The translations under genes and the position numbers were made by a program. DNA of 64,000 nucleotides from an uncultured Trueperaceae bacterium (GTDB lineage Bacteria > Deinococcota > Deinococci > Deinococcales > Trueperaceae), in the NCBI GenBank assembly GCA_937907415.1, contig CALCHY010000161.1, positions 12,248-76,247 of the forward strand, in the 5' to 3' direction. Under the pieces are notes generated by a model that worked only from the letters and a program-made list of their open reading frames with translations, did not search any database and was not told where the DNA came from. Of the stretch, positions 25,018-34,277 are shown piece after piece (the stretch's first letter is position 1; the number at the start of each line of letters is the position of its first letter).

Positions 25018-26351
25018 TGGCGCGTTCACCCGGCTACGTTTGTCGCGAGTGTGGCGCCAAGAGTCCGCTGCAGACGGGGCGCTGCACCATCTGCGGCACC
25101 TGGGGCAGCATGGTGGCCGAGGAGGCGCCGCAAGCGGCGCCACGAGCGGCTGGTCGAGCGCGCGGCCAAGCGCGGCGCCTCGAGGCCGTCCGCCTCGACG
25201 AAGTATCTGACGCCAGCTTGGTGCGCTACTCGAGTGGTGACGCCGAAGTCGACCGCGTCTTGGGTGGCGGTTGGGTGGTCGGTTCGGCCGCACTACTCGC
25301 TGGCGAACCAGGGATAGGCAAGTCGACGCTGCTGCTGCAACTCGCTCAACACGCCGTTGCCGCCGGCCGCAGGGTGCTCTACGTGGCTGGCGAGGAGTCG
25401 CCGGCGCAAGTGCGCCTGCGCGCCGACCGCTTGGGCCTCGGCGCTGGCCTCGAGCTCACGCGCGAGAACGACGCCCACGTCATAGCCGACCACTTGCGCG
25501 CCGCCGCGCCAGACCTGGTCATCGTCGACTCCATCCAGACCTTGGTAGTCGAGGCTGGCGGGGTGCCTGGCACGCTTACGAGCTTGCGAGACTCGACCGC
25601 CATCCTCGTCGACGCTGCCAAGGCGGCAGGCACGACGTTAGTGCTCATCGGTCACGTCACCAAACAGGGCTCGATCGCAGGTCCTAAAGTCATCGAGCAC
25701 GTGGTAGACGCCACCTTCGCCCTCGAGTCCGCCGCTGGCCTGCGCGTGGTGCGCGCCATGAAGAACCGCTTCGGTCCGGCCGGTGAGGTCGGGGTGTTCG
25801 AGATGACGGGCAGCGGCATGCGCGCCGTTGCCAACCCGAGCGAAGCGTTCCTCGCCGAGCGACCCATCGGCGCGCCAGGGTCGGTCGTCGTGGCCGCGCT
25901 GGAAGGCCAACGGCCCCTCCTCCTCGAAGTTCAGGCCTTGGCATCGAAGAGTCCGTACTCCGCCCCGCGCCGCGTCGTTCAAGGGTTGGACGCCCGCCGC
26001 GTTGACGTCGTGCTGGCGGTCCTCGAGCGCCGCCTGGACCTGCCGCTCGAAGCGCTTGACGTGTTCGTCAACGTGGCTGGCGGACTGCGCGTCACCGACC
26101 CTGGCGCCGACCTCGCGGTCGCGATGGCCGTCTACTCGGCGGTTACCAACAGACCTGCACCTGATCGCACGGCGTTCGTCGGCGAGGTGGGGTTGGCTGG
26201 CGAGTTGCGCTCAGTCAGCCAGTTAGGCAGGCGCCTCGACGAGGCCAAGCGCGCTGGTCACCCGCGGCTCGTCGGACCGCGCTCGCGGGAGCTGCCGGAT
26301 GGAGTCGGAACCTTACGCGACGCCCTGTTGTTACTCTGGGGCTCGCCATGA
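25017..26351 (+). CDS. radA: DNA repair protein RadA
   Basis: 444 aa. A C4 zinc finger (CRECGAKS, then CTICGTWG) is followed by the RecA-like core with Walker A GEPGIGKST near residues 99-107, LVIVDSIQTL as Walker B, the diagnostic KNRFG in VRAMKNRFGPAGEVGVFEM, and a C-terminal Lon-like domain (NVAGGLRVTDPGADLAVAM). RadA acts in processing recombination intermediates and branch migration. ATG 25017 lacks an obvious ribosome binding site. It overlaps the PIN-TRAM gene by 4 nt. Confidence 0.95.
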   Translation: MARSPGYVCRECGAKSPLQTGRCTICGTWGSMVAEEAPQAAPRAAGRARGQARRLEAVRLDEVSDASLVRYSSGDAEVDRVLGGGWVVGSAALLAGEPGIGKSTLLLQLAQHAVAAGRRVLYVAGEESPAQVRLRADRLGLGAGLELTRENDAHVIADHLRAAAPDLVIVDSIQTLVVEAGGVPGTLTSLRDSTAILVDAAKAAGTTLVLIGHVTKQGSIAGPKVIEHVVDATFALESAAGLRVVRAMKNRFGPAGEVGVFEMTGSGMRAVANPSEAFLAERPIGAPGSVVVAALEGQRPLLLEVQALASKSPYSAPRRVVQGLDARRVDVVLAVLERRLDLPLEALDVFVNVAGGLRVTDPGADLAVAMAVYSAVTNRPAPDRTAFVGEVGLAGELRSVSQLGRRLDEAKRAGHPRLVGPRSRELPDGVGTLRDALLLLWGSP

Positions 26352-27499
26352 GCGCACTCGAACGTGACGACCGCGGCCCGGCGAGCGAAAGCGGGCCACA
26401 TAAGCACGCCGCGCCGACTGGCGCCTCGAGCGTCGACGTCGGGGCCTCGTTGGCTCGGGGAGTCTTGACCATCTTCGGCGGGCTCGTCGGCTACCTCGTC
26501 GGCTCGCTCCTCGTGGGCCGCGGAGCGCTGTCCGGCCCGAACAACTTGCTGTTCATCACCATCGTCGGACTGCTTACCGCTTACCTCTTCAGCGGGCAGC
26601 TCGCCCAGCGCTTCGGTCACGTCTGGGAGAAACTAGTGGCGCGCGTGGCCGGCGTACGACCCGACACCGTGCTAGCTGCGTTCGCCGGCGCCACCCTCGG
26701 GTTGCTCGTCACCGTGCTCATAAACAACATCCTGGCCAGTGTGCCCGGGTTCACCTGGTACTGGTCGCTATTGGTCGCGGTCATCCTCGCCGTAGGGCTA
26801 GGTGGCTTCTTCGTCGCCAACCGCAGGCTCCTACCGTTGCCCTCGGCCGAGGGCCGCCGCGCCGTTGGGAACCCCAAGGACACGCACGACAAGGTCGTCG
26901 ACAGCTCCGCCATCATCGACGGGCGACTACTATCGGTCATCGACGCCAACTTCCTCGAAGGCAAGCTCGTGCTGCCGCACTTCGTGCTGACCGAGCTGCA
27001 GCGCATCGCGGACTCTGACGACCAGCTCAAGCGCCAGCGCGGACGCCGCGGCCTCGAGACCCTCGACCTGTTGGCCACCACCGCTGACTTGGTTACCGAG
27101 GTGGCGCACGACGACGTCGGCAAGGGGCCGGTTGACGACAAGCTCGTGCGCCTGTGCCTGCAGCGCGGCGCCGACCTCATAACGACCGACTACAACCTCA
27201 GCCGCGTGGCGGCGCTGCAGGGCGTGCGCGTCCTCAACCTCCACCAGTTGGCGAGCGCCGTGCGCGTCGCCTTCCTGCCTGGCGAGCGACTCGCACTGAG
27301 CATAGTGCGTCAGGGCCGCGAATCTGGCCAGGGCCTCGCCTACCTCGAAGACGGCACGATGGTAGTCGTCGAGGAGGCTGGGGAGCTAGTCGGCAACACC
27401 ATAGACGTCATCGTCACTTCGAGCCTGCAGACGAACATGGGCCGGATGCTCTTCGCTAAACCCGCTGACGCGGAGTCACGCCTTGACACGGCACCCTAA
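26348..27499 (+). CDS. Membrane protein with PIN and TRAM domains
   Basis: 383 aa. About four membrane segments (residues 30-155) precede a PIN nuclease-like domain beginning VVDSSAIIDGRLLSVI, with acidic residues at D, E (FVLTELQRIAD) and D (ITTDYNL) in the expected order, and a C-terminal TRAM RNA-binding domain (QGRESGQGLAYLEDGTMVVV). The layout matches YacL-type proteins. The function is unproven; an RNase role is inferred from the PIN residues. The ATG overlaps the radA stop (ATGA), as in many bacteria where yacL-like genes follow radA. Confidence 0.9.
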   Translation: MSALERDDRGPASESGPHKHAAPTGASSVDVGASLARGVLTIFGGLVGYLVGSLLVGRGALSGPNNLLFITIVGLLTAYLFSGQLAQRFGHVWEKLVARVAGVRPDTVLAAFAGATLGLLVTVLINNILASVPGFTWYWSLLVAVILAVGLGGFFVANRRLLPLPSAEGRRAVGNPKDTHDKVVDSSAIIDGRLLSVIDANFLEGKLVLPHFVLTELQRIADSDDQLKRQRGRRGLETLDLLATTADLVTEVAHDDVGKGPVDDKLVRLCLQRGADLITTDYNLSRVAALQGVRVLNLHQLASAVRVAFLPGERLALSIVRQGRESGQGLAYLEDGTMVVVEEAGELVGNTIDVIVTSSLQTNMGRMLFAKPADAESRLDTAP

Positions 27500-27511
27500 C
27501 CTCGACATACT
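27483..27511 (+). promoter_or_regulatory. Promoter of the tRNA-Ala gene
   Basis: A perfect TTGACA (27483-27488), 17-nt spacer and CATACT (27506-27511). The -35 lies inside the last codons of the PIN-TRAM gene. Expected start near 27518, about 20 nt before the tRNA. Confidence 0.75.
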
Positions 27512-27538
27512 CTCTAAGCGCCCAGCGGCGCGTACCGA

Positions 27539-27614
27539 GGGGCCTTAGCTCAGCTGGGAGAGCGTTCGCTTTGCAAGCGAGATGTCGCCGGTTCGAGTCC
27601 GGCAGGCTCCACCA
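27539..27614 (+). tRNA. tRNA-Ala(TGC)
   Basis: Cloverleaf with acceptor GGGGCCT paired to AGGCTCC, including the G3-U70 pair that identifies alanine tRNA. D arm AGCTCAGCTGGGAGAGC, anticodon loop TTTGCAA (anticodon TGC), T arm GCCGGTTCGAGTCCGGC, and encoded CCA at 27612-27614. Confidence 0.97.
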
Positions 27615-27635
27615 AAATAGCGCAAGCGCCGCACC

Positions 27636-27664
27636 GAACTCCCACCCTTCGCAGGTGGGAGTTC
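27636..27664 (+). terminator. Hairpin downstream of tRNA-Ala
   Basis: An 11-bp perfect stem (27636-27646 with 27654-27664) and a 7-nt loop, not followed by a U run. It probably protects or shapes the 3' end, with the true terminator just downstream. Confidence 0.55.
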
Positions 27665-27681
27665 GCATACACCACCTGATC

Positions 27682-27701
27682 GACCACCGCCGTGGTCTTT
27701 T
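27682..27701 (+). terminator. Intrinsic terminator after tRNA-Ala
   Basis: Stem GACCAC (27682-27687) with GTGGTC (27692-27697), loop CGCC, followed directly by TTTT. Confidence 0.65.
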
Positions 27702-28038
27702 ACCCTGAAGCAGCATGTCCGAGGTCATAGCATCGGGCGATCGCCGCAGCGCTTGACGCCAACCGCGTGAGGGGCGCGTTTTCGCGCTGGCGCAGCGGGA
27801 CGAAAGTCCCGAAAGGGGCCGAAAGTAGTTTGTGCTAGATTGTCCCAAGTTCTAATGCGGCGCATAGCCGCGCCGAATGTGTCTGCGCGGGCCTGAACGG
27901 CCCCGCTCTATGTGAGGAGGTCGATCCGAGCATCATGAGCTTCGAATCTAGTCGGCCAACGCCGAACCGTGTGGCGTTGCCATCCCCCGTATTTTCTTCC
28001 TTGCACCGCTTAGGGGAGAGCCTAGAGGTGTCTGACTG
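27702..28038 (+). promoter_or_regulatory. Structured leader and promoter region of the ACIII operon
   Basis: This stretch holds no large gene. A TAGATT box (27836-27841) is a candidate -10. Four small hairpins lie in line: 27774-27787 (loop TTTT), 27796-27811 (6 bp with a GAAA tetraloop), 27857-27871, and 27887-27906 (one bulge). The last two would be inside the mRNA leader. AGGAGG occurs at 27915-27920, and a 34-codon ORF follows. I do not recognise a known riboswitch. Confidence 0.4.
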
Positions 28039-28039
28039 A
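27935..28039 (+). CDS. 34-residue ORF coupled to actA
   Basis: ATG 27935 opens a 34-residue peptide (starts MSFESSRPTPNRV) ending at TGA 28037-28039, which overlaps the actA ATG by one base (TGATG). AGGAGG lies 14 nt upstream, longer than optimal spacing. The peptide has no recognisable domain. It might be a leader peptide ahead of the respiratory operon or a chance frame; actA has its own GAGGTG site 8 nt upstream. Confidence 0.3.
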   Translation: MSFESSRPTPNRVALPSPVFSSLHRLGESLEVSD

Positions 28040-28701
28040 TGCCGCAGTACTTCCCTCCGAACTCGAACGCGTTCGTTACGTGGGCCGTGTGGGGCGGGGG
28101 CGTTTTCGCCGTGCTCATGATGATCGCATTGCCCTTCTACGCGCGCACTACTAACAACAACGTCGGCGTCCCCGTAGCGCAACCGATCGACTATCCGCAT
28201 AACTTACACGTAGTGCAGGTCGGTCTAGATTGCCGCTACTGCCACACGACGGTAGAGACCTCGTCGACGGCGTCGGTGCCGCCAACTGAAACGTGCATGG
28301 GCTGCCACTCGCAGTTGCGCGTAGGCACGCCGCAGACGCAGGCGGTCGTCGACTCTTGGAACAACGGAACGCCGATCAGCTGGAACCGCGTTCACGAACT
28401 CCCTGATTTCGTGTACTTCAACCATAGTGTCCACGTGAACAACGGCGTGGGCTGCAGCAGTTGTCACGGGCGCGTCGACGAGATGGCCCAGATCTGGAAG
28501 AACGAGCCCATGACCATGGGGTGGTGCCTCGAGTGCCACCGCAACCCCGAAACGGCACTGCGGCCCGTAAGTGAGGTCTTCAACATGGACTACCAGCCGT
28601 TGGCCGAACCGAAAGCGCAACTTGCCTTGGGTGCCACCCTCGTGGAGACGTACCACATCGACACCGACAAACTCATTCAATGCTCGACCTGCCACCGATG
28701 A
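28039..28701 (+). CDS. actA: Alternative complex III subunit ActA, pentaheme cytochrome c
   Basis: 220 aa. One N-terminal membrane anchor (WGGGVFAVLMMIALPFY) is followed by a periplasmic domain with five CxxCH heme sites: CRYCH, CMGCH, CSSCH, CLECH and CSTCH. This matches the multiheme ActA subunit of the quinol:electron acceptor oxidoreductase ACIII, which replaces the bc1 complex. GAGGTG lies 8 nt upstream of the ATG. It is first of six act genes and overlaps actB by 4 nt. Confidence 0.93.
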   Translation: MPQYFPPNSNAFVTWAVWGGGVFAVLMMIALPFYARTTNNNVGVPVAQPIDYPHNLHVVQVGLDCRYCHTTVETSSTASVPPTETCMGCHSQLRVGTPQTQAVVDSWNNGTPISWNRVHELPDFVYFNHSVHVNNGVGCSSCHGRVDEMAQIWKNEPMTMGWCLECHRNPETALRPVSEVFNMDYQPLAEPKAQLALGATLVETYHIDTDKLIQCSTCHR

Positions 28702-31682
28702 GTGACTCCCAGCTAGACCTCACCCAGATCCGCGCGCGCCTAGCTAACCAGGAAGGCCCGGACTACTGGCGCAGCCTCGATCAGCTCGCCGACACCGAGG
28801 AGTTCCAGGTCTTCTTGCAGCGAGAGTTCCCCCGCCAGGCCGCCCCGATGGAGGCCGGCCTCGAGCGGCGTGACTTCCTCAAGCTGCTCGGCGCCAGCAT
28901 GGCGCTCGCCGGTCTTAGCGCCTGCGCCCGCCCGCCGCTAGCGCACGAGAAGATCGTCCCGTACGTCAAGCAACCTGACCAGATCACGCCAGGCAAGCCT
29001 CTCTTCTTCGCAACGGCCGTCACTTACGGCGGTTATGCGGAGGGCGTGCTCGCTGAGAGCCACCAGGGCCGCCCGACCAAGCTGGAGGGCAACCCCGACC
29101 ACCCTGCCAGCCTAGGCGCCACCGCCGCGGTCACGCAGGCGCAGGTCCTCTCCCTCTACGACCCGGACCGCTCGCAGGCATACGCCAACGGCGGCACGGC
29201 CAGCACCTGGGAAGACGCGTCAGCCGCCCTGGCGGGCGCATTGGCCGCCCTGCCCAACGGCGAGGGCTTCGCGCTCCTCACGGAGAACGTCACGTCGCCA
29301 ACGCTCGCCTCTCAGATCGAGGAGTTCCTCGGCAAGTACCCGGCCGCGCGCTGGTACCAGTACGACCCGCTCCACCCAGACAACGCGGTGGCGGGCGCCC
29401 GTCTCGCCTTCGGGACCGACGCGACCGCAGTGCATGACCTGAGCAAGGCCGCCGTAGTGGTCGCTCTAGATGCCGACTTCATGAACTCCGGTCCGGCCAG
29501 GTTGGCCGACGCACGCGCGTTCGCAGACGCCAGGCGCATCCGCCGCTCGACGGACACCATGAACCGCCTCTACCAGTTCGAGACGAGTCCGTCCAACTCG
29601 GCTTCGCTAGCTGACCACCGCGTCGCTCTCAAGCCGAGCGACGTGGCCGCGCTGGCGGCGGCGTTGGCTGCCGCCCTTGGGGTACAGGCGCCGAACGCCA
29701 CCCGCCCGGCGGCTGTAAGCAATGAGCTCTTCGACGCCTTGGTAGCAGACCTGAAGGCCAACCAGGGCACGAGCGTCGTGATCGCTGGCGAAGACCAGCC
29801 GCCAGTCGTTCACGCGCTGGCGCACGCCATGAACCAGGCGCTAGGCAACGTAGGCAAGACGGTCAACTACCTCCAGCCTGCCGCCGCTCGCCCCGCCGTG
29901 CACCGCGACGAGCTCACCGCGCTAGTTGCAGGCATGAACGACGGCACGGTCAAGGCGCTCGTCGTGTTCGACGCCAACCCCGTCTACACGGCGCCAGCCA
30001 GCCTCGACTTCGCCTCCGCCCTCGCGAAGGTTCCGTTCACGGCGCGCCTCGGCCTCTACCCTGACGAGACGGCCGCCGCAGTCGACTGGACCATCCCTCA
30101 AGCTCACTTCCTGGAAACGTGGAGCGATGCCAGGGCGTTCGACGGTACCGTCACCATTCAGCAGCCGCTGATCCTCCCCTTCTACAACGGTAAGAGCGCG
30201 CACGAGGTCATGGCCGCCCTGAACGGCAACGCTACGGCCGCGGGTTACGACATCGTGCGCAACTACTGGAAGGCCAACGTCACTGGCTCGTTCGACGACT
30301 TCTGGCGCGAAAGCGTTTACCGCGGCACGGTCGCAGGTAGTCGCGCGGCCGCAGCCAACGTAACGGCGGGCGCTGTAACGGCCGCCCTCCCGACCGCCGC
30401 GCCCATCGAGCTGAAGCTCGTGCTAGACGCTTCGCTGCTCGACGGCCGCTTCGCGAACAACGGCTGGCTGCAGGAACTGCCGAAGGCCTTCTCGAACCTG
30501 ACGTGGGACAACGCCGCGTTGGTCGGGCCAGCCACCGCAGAGGAGTTGAAGCTCAAGACTGGCGATATGGTCAAGCTCTCGAGCAACGGCCGCGACCTCG
30601 AGGCGCCCGTCTGGGTACAGCCTGGTCACGCCCCGGGCGCTGTCACCTTGGCGCTCGGTTACGGCCGCACGCACGCGGGTAAGGTCGGTTCGGGCGTAGG
30701 TGTCAACGGCTACCTCCTCCTCGACCACACGGTCAGCGGAGCCGCCGCCGCGACGGTCACCAAGACGGGCGCCCAGTACGAACTCGCGAGCACCCAGATG
30801 CACCACAGCCTGGAAGGCACGGGCGAGCGCCGTTACATCGTGCGCTCCGGCACGCTCGCCGAGTTCAAGGAAGCGCCAGAGCACCCGCACTTCGTTCACC
30901 CAGTCGCGCACCACGAGGCGGACCTCTACCCGAACTACGAGTACAAGGGCTACAAGTGGGGGATGGTCATCGACCAGACCGTCTGCACGGGCTGCAACGC
31001 CTGCGTTGTCGCCTGCCAGTCGGAGAACAACATCCCCATCGTCGGCAAGGCGCAGGTCTCCAAGGGCCGCGAGATGCACTGGATCCGCGTGGACAACTAC
31101 TACTCAGGAAGCATCGACGCTCCCGAGTTCTTCCACCAGCCAATGCCGTGCCAGCAGTGCGAGAAGGCGCCGTGCGAGCCCGTCTGCCCGGTAGGCGCGA
31201 CGGTGCACGACTCCGAGGGCCTCAACGTCATGGTCTACAACCGTTGCGTAGGCACGCGCTACTGCTCGAACAACTGCCCTTACAAGGTGCGGCGCTTCAA
31301 CTGGCTGCAGTACGCGGAGTTGGCAACCGACGCCACCGAGATGTCGCTCGCCAACAACCCGGACGTCAGCGTTCGCTCGCGCGGCGTGATGGAGAAGTGC
31401 ACGTACTGCACCCAGCGCATCGCGACCGCCCGCATCGACGCCTCCAACGAGGACCGCAAGATCCGCGACGGCGAGGTCGTCACGGCTTGCCAGGCCGCCT
31501 GCCCGACCCAAGCCATCGTCTTCGGTGACCTCAACGACACCGGTTCGCGCGTCGCGGGCGTCAAGGCCTCGCCGCTCAACTACTGGATGCTAGAAGAGCT
31601 GCAGACCTTCCCGCGCACCACCTACCTCGCCAAGGTCAAGAACCCCAACCCGGCGTTGCTCAACTCCGAAGGGAGAGGTTGA
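28698..31682 (+). CDS. actB: Alternative complex III subunit ActB (MopB-like plus iron-sulfur domain)
   Basis: 994 aa. A twin-arginine signal (ERRDFLKLLGASMALAG, near residues 55-71) is followed by a large molybdopterin-oxidoreductase-like domain and a C-terminal ferredoxin domain with four cysteine clusters: CTGCNACVVAC, CQQCEKAPCEPVCP, CVGTRYCSNNCP and CTYCTQRI with a late CQAACP. In ActB proteins the first domain has no molybdenum cofactor, and the second holds three 4Fe-4S and one 3Fe-4S cluster; that is family knowledge. ATG 28698 overlaps the actA stop (ATGA). Confidence 0.95.
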   Translation: MSDSQLDLTQIRARLANQEGPDYWRSLDQLADTEEFQVFLQREFPRQAAPMEAGLERRDFLKLLGASMALAGLSACARPPLAHEKIVPYVKQPDQITPGKPLFFATAVTYGGYAEGVLAESHQGRPTKLEGNPDHPASLGATAAVTQAQVLSLYDPDRSQAYANGGTASTWEDASAALAGALAALPNGEGFALLTENVTSPTLASQIEEFLGKYPAARWYQYDPLHPDNAVAGARLAFGTDATAVHDLSKAAVVVALDADFMNSGPARLADARAFADARRIRRSTDTMNRLYQFETSPSNSASLADHRVALKPSDVAALAAALAAALGVQAPNATRPAAVSNELFDALVADLKANQGTSVVIAGEDQPPVVHALAHAMNQALGNVGKTVNYLQPAAARPAVHRDELTALVAGMNDGTVKALVVFDANPVYTAPASLDFASALAKVPFTARLGLYPDETAAAVDWTIPQAHFLETWSDARAFDGTVTIQQPLILPFYNGKSAHEVMAALNGNATAAGYDIVRNYWKANVTGSFDDFWRESVYRGTVAGSRAAAANVTAGAVTAALPTAAPIELKLVLDASLLDGRFANNGWLQELPKAFSNLTWDNAALVGPATAEELKLKTGDMVKLSSNGRDLEAPVWVQPGHAPGAVTLALGYGRTHAGKVGSGVGVNGYLLLDHTVSGAAAATVTKTGAQYELASTQMHHSLEGTGERRYIVRSGTLAEFKEAPEHPHFVHPVAHHEADLYPNYEYKGYKWGMVIDQTVCTGCNACVVACQSENNIPIVGKAQVSKGREMHWIRVDNYYSGSIDAPEFFHQPMPCQQCEKAPCEPVCPVGATVHDSEGLNVMVYNRCVGTRYCSNNCPYKVRRFNWLQYAELATDATEMSLANNPDVSVRSRGVMEKCTYCTQRIATARIDASNEDRKIRDGEVVTACQAACPTQAIVFGDLNDTGSRVAGVKASPLNYWMLEELQTFPRTTYLAKVKNPNPALLNSEGRG

Positions 31683-33121
31683 TGGCAGTAACGGCCCGCA
31701 AACCTAAGGCGCCGTTCCGCGAGACGAACCGCGTCATCAGGCCGGGAGAGACGTACGGTGGCATCGACGACGCCATCCTGACGCCCGTCCTAGCGAACGT
31801 CGACAAGACTCCCGCCTGGTGGTGGATAGGCTTCACCATCTCGGCGGCGGTCCTGGTCGTCTACCTCGTGTCTGTCGTCAAGCTGATCACCACTGGCATC
31901 GGCATCTTCGGCAACAACATCCCGGTCGCATGGGGCATGCCGATCATCAACTTCGTGTGGTGGATCGGCATCGGTCACGCAGGAACCCTCATCTCGGCCG
32001 CGCTGCTCCTCTTCAGGCAGCCGTGGCGCACGACGGTCAACCGCTTCGCTGAGGCGATGACCATCTTCGCGGTCGTTTGCGCGGGCCTCTACCCCATCCT
32101 TCACCTAGGCCGCCCATGGGTCTTCTACTGGCTCGTGCCTTACCCCAACACCATGGGCCTGTGGCCGCAGTTCCGCAGCCCGCTCGACTGGGACCTCTTC
32201 GCCATCGGCACGTACTTCACGATCTCGGTGGTCTTCTGGTTCATCGGCCTCATCCCGGACCTCGCGACGCTCCGCGACCGCTCCAAGACTAAGTTCCAGC
32301 AGTTCACGTACGGCATCCTCAGCCTCGGGTGGAACGGCTCGACCAAGGCGTGGCAGCGCTACCAGCGCGCTTACCTGCTCCTCGCCGCGCTTAGCTTCCC
32401 GCTCGTGCTCAGCGTGCACAGCACGATCGCCATGGACTTCGCCGTCGCACAACTCCCCGGCTGGAACAACACCATCATGCCGCCGTACTTCGTGGCTGGC
32501 GCCGTCTTCGCAGGCTTCGCCATGGTGCTCATCTTGGCCGTTCCCTTGCGCAAGGCGCTCAAGTTCGAGCATCTCATCACGCTGCGGCACCTCGACAACG
32601 CCGCCAAGCTCATGCTCGCTACGGGCATGATCGTCGTATACGGCTACTTCATCGAGATCTTCACGGCCTGGTACTCGGGCGTGGAGTTCGAGCGCTACAT
32701 GATCTGGAACCGCATGTTCGGGGACCACGCCATCTTCTTCTGGGCGTTGATCTTCTGTAACTTCGTGGCCATCCAGCCGCTGTGGTTCAGGCAGATCAGG
32801 CAGAGCCCATGGGCGCTCTTCATCATCGCCATCATCGTCTCCATCGGCATGTGGCTCGAGCGCTTCGTGATCTTCGTCGTGTCGCTCACGAAGGACTTCC
32901 TGCCGTCCTCCTGGGCGGATTACGTCTCCACCGTGTGGGACTGGTCGCTGTTCATCGGCAGCCTTGGCCTCTTCTCCACGCTGTTCTTCCTCTTCATCCG
33001 CCTGCTGCCGTCGATCGCTACGGCCGAAACGAAGGAGACCGCCTTCCACGACCAACACCATGGCAGCGACGCGTTCGAGCGCGCGCGCATGGAGTACTTC
33101 AACGCTGAGGAGCCGGCATGA
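31682..33121 (+). CDS. actC: Alternative complex III subunit ActC (NrfD-like)
   Basis: 479-aa polytopic membrane protein with about ten hydrophobic segments, of the NrfD/PsrC family that carries the quinol site. Landmarks include [38 protein letters not shown] and the conserved [20 protein letters not shown] 31682 overlaps the actB stop by one base, with GGGAGAGG upstream; a TTG one codon earlier is possible. It has the characteristic HAGTLISA motif of ActC proteins. Confidence 0.94.
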   Translation: MAVTARKPKAPFRETNRVIRPGETYGGIDDAILTPVLANVDKTPAWWWIGFTISAAVLVVYLVSVVKLITTGIGIFGNNIPVAWGMPIINFVWWIGIGHAGTLISAALLLFRQPWRTTVNRFAEAMTIFAVVCAGLYPILHLGRPWVFYWLVPYPNTMGLWPQFRSPLDWDLFAIGTYFTISVVFWFIGLIPDLATLRDRSKTKFQQFTYGILSLGWNGSTKAWQRYQRAYLLLAALSFPLVLSVHSTIAMDFAVAQLPGWNNTIMPPYFVAGAVFAGFAMVLILAVPLRKALKFEHLITLRHLDNAAKLMLATGMIVVYGYFIEIFTAWYSGVEFERYMIWNRMFGDHAIFFWALIFCNFVAIQPLWFRQIRQSPWALFIIAIIVSIGMWLERFVIFVVSLTKDFLPSSWADYVSTVWDWSLFIGSLGLFSTLFFLFIRLLPSIATAETKETAFHDQHHGSDAFERARMEYFNAEEPA

Positions 33122-33681
33122 GCAGCGTCACACTCGGCCGCAACGCCGCAGCGCCAAGCCTTTACGGCTTGGTAGCGCAGTTCGACACCGTCGAGGACAT
33201 CAAGTCAGCAGCGGAGCGCGTGCGTAACGCCGGCTATACCCGGATCGACGCGTACACGCCCTTCCCCGTCGACGGCCTCGACCTCGACCTCGGGATGAAG
33301 CCAACGCGCCTCGGCTGGGCGGTGCTCGCGATGGGGATCTTCGGCGGGCTCTTCGGCTTCTTCATGCAGTGGTGGGCGAACACGTCGTACTACGCCCTCA
33401 ACATCGGCGGCAAGCCGCTCAACAGCTGGCCGAACTGGATCGTCATCATGTACGAGTGCACCATCCTCTTCGCGGGCCTCACCGCTGGCATCTTCATGAT
33501 CGTGCGCAACGGGATGCCGCGGCCATACCACTCCATCTTCAACACGCCGGGCTTCGAGAACGCCATGCGCGACCGTTTCTTCCTCTGCATAGAAGCGCGC
33601 GACCCGAAGTTCGAGCTTGGCGCCACCCGCGCCTTCCTCGAGGGCCTCGCGCCGCTCGTCATCTCAGAGGTGGAGAAGTGA
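33118..33681 (+). CDS. actD: Alternative complex III subunit ActD (DUF3341)
   Basis: 187 aa, the standard DUF3341/ActD size. An N-terminal soluble part (LVAQFDTVEDIKSAAERV, GYTRIDAYTPFPVDGLD) is followed by two membrane segments (LGWAVLAMGIFGGLFGFFMQ and ECTILFAGLTAGIFMIV). Start and stop overlap the neighbours by 4 nt each. It is a structural membrane subunit without cofactors. Confidence 0.93.
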   Translation: MSSVTLGRNAAAPSLYGLVAQFDTVEDIKSAAERVRNAGYTRIDAYTPFPVDGLDLDLGMKPTRLGWAVLAMGIFGGLFGFFMQWWANTSYYALNIGGKPLNSWPNWIVIMYECTILFAGLTAGIFMIVRNGMPRPYHSIFNTPGFENAMRDRFFLCIEARDPKFELGATRAFLEGLAPLVISEVEK

Positions 33682-34277
33682 CCCGCCGAGTTCGCACCCG
33701 CGTCCTCCTCGTCGTCGCCGTCTTGAGCTCGCTGCTACTTAGCGCCTGCGGACGCAACATGTACGACCAGCCGAAAGCCAAGGCGTTCCAGGGCTCGCAG
33801 TTCTTCGCGGACGGTTCCGCCATGCGACCGCTGCCTACCGGCACGGTCTCTAGGGAGTTCGGCGCACTCGAACCCGCCTACTTGACTGGCCTCGGGCCGA
33901 ACGGCTTCCTCGCCGACCTCCCCCTCGAGCTCACCTCCGACCTGCTGCAGCGCGGACAAGAGCGCTTCGACATCTTCTGCTCGCCGTGCCACAACTACAA
34001 CGCTGACGGCATGGGTGCCGCCGTCCTCAAGGGCTTCCCACAGCCAGCTGACTTCACGACCACGCAGCGCCTACTCGACTCGCCTGTCGGCTACTTCTTC
34101 AACGCCGCAACGAACGGCTTCGGCCGCATGTACAGCTACGCTTCGCGCGTGCCCGTCGAGGACCGCTGGGCCATAGCGGCGTACATCAAGGCCCTCCAAC
34201 TCAGCCAGAACGCCGCCATCAGCGACGTACCCGCTGGCGCAGAACTGAGCCAAGCCCCAACGGAGGCCAACCGATGA
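33678..34277 (+). CDS. actE: Alternative complex III subunit ActE, monoheme cytochrome c lipoprotein
   Basis: 199 aa. A lipoprotein signal ends in SLLLSAC, so the protein is anchored to the membrane by its N-terminal Cys. One heme site CSPCH occurs near residue 100, with methionines downstream as possible axial ligands. It is the likely electron exit from the complex. The GTG start overlaps the actD stop by 4 nt (GTGA); longer frames upstream lie inside actD. Confidence 0.93.
   Translation: MTRRVRTRVLLVVAVLSSLLLSACGRNMYDQPKAKAFQGSQFFADGSAMRPLPTGTVSREFGALEPAYLTGLGPNGFLADLPLELTSDLLQRGQERFDIFCSPCHNYNADGMGAAVLKGFPQPADFTTTQRLLDSPVGYFFNAATNGFGRMYSYASRVPVEDRWAIAAYIKALQLSQNAAISDVPAGAELSQAPTEANR

Noticed and set aside
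27737..27746. GGCGATCGCC palindrome as a regulatory or HIP1-like site
   Set aside because: Single copy with common GC-rich composition; nothing ties it to a promoter.
32105..33061. Antisense 318-codon frame over actC, rich in Glu/His/Asp
   Set aside because: Composition is the complement of a hydrophobic membrane protein, not that of a real soluble protein.
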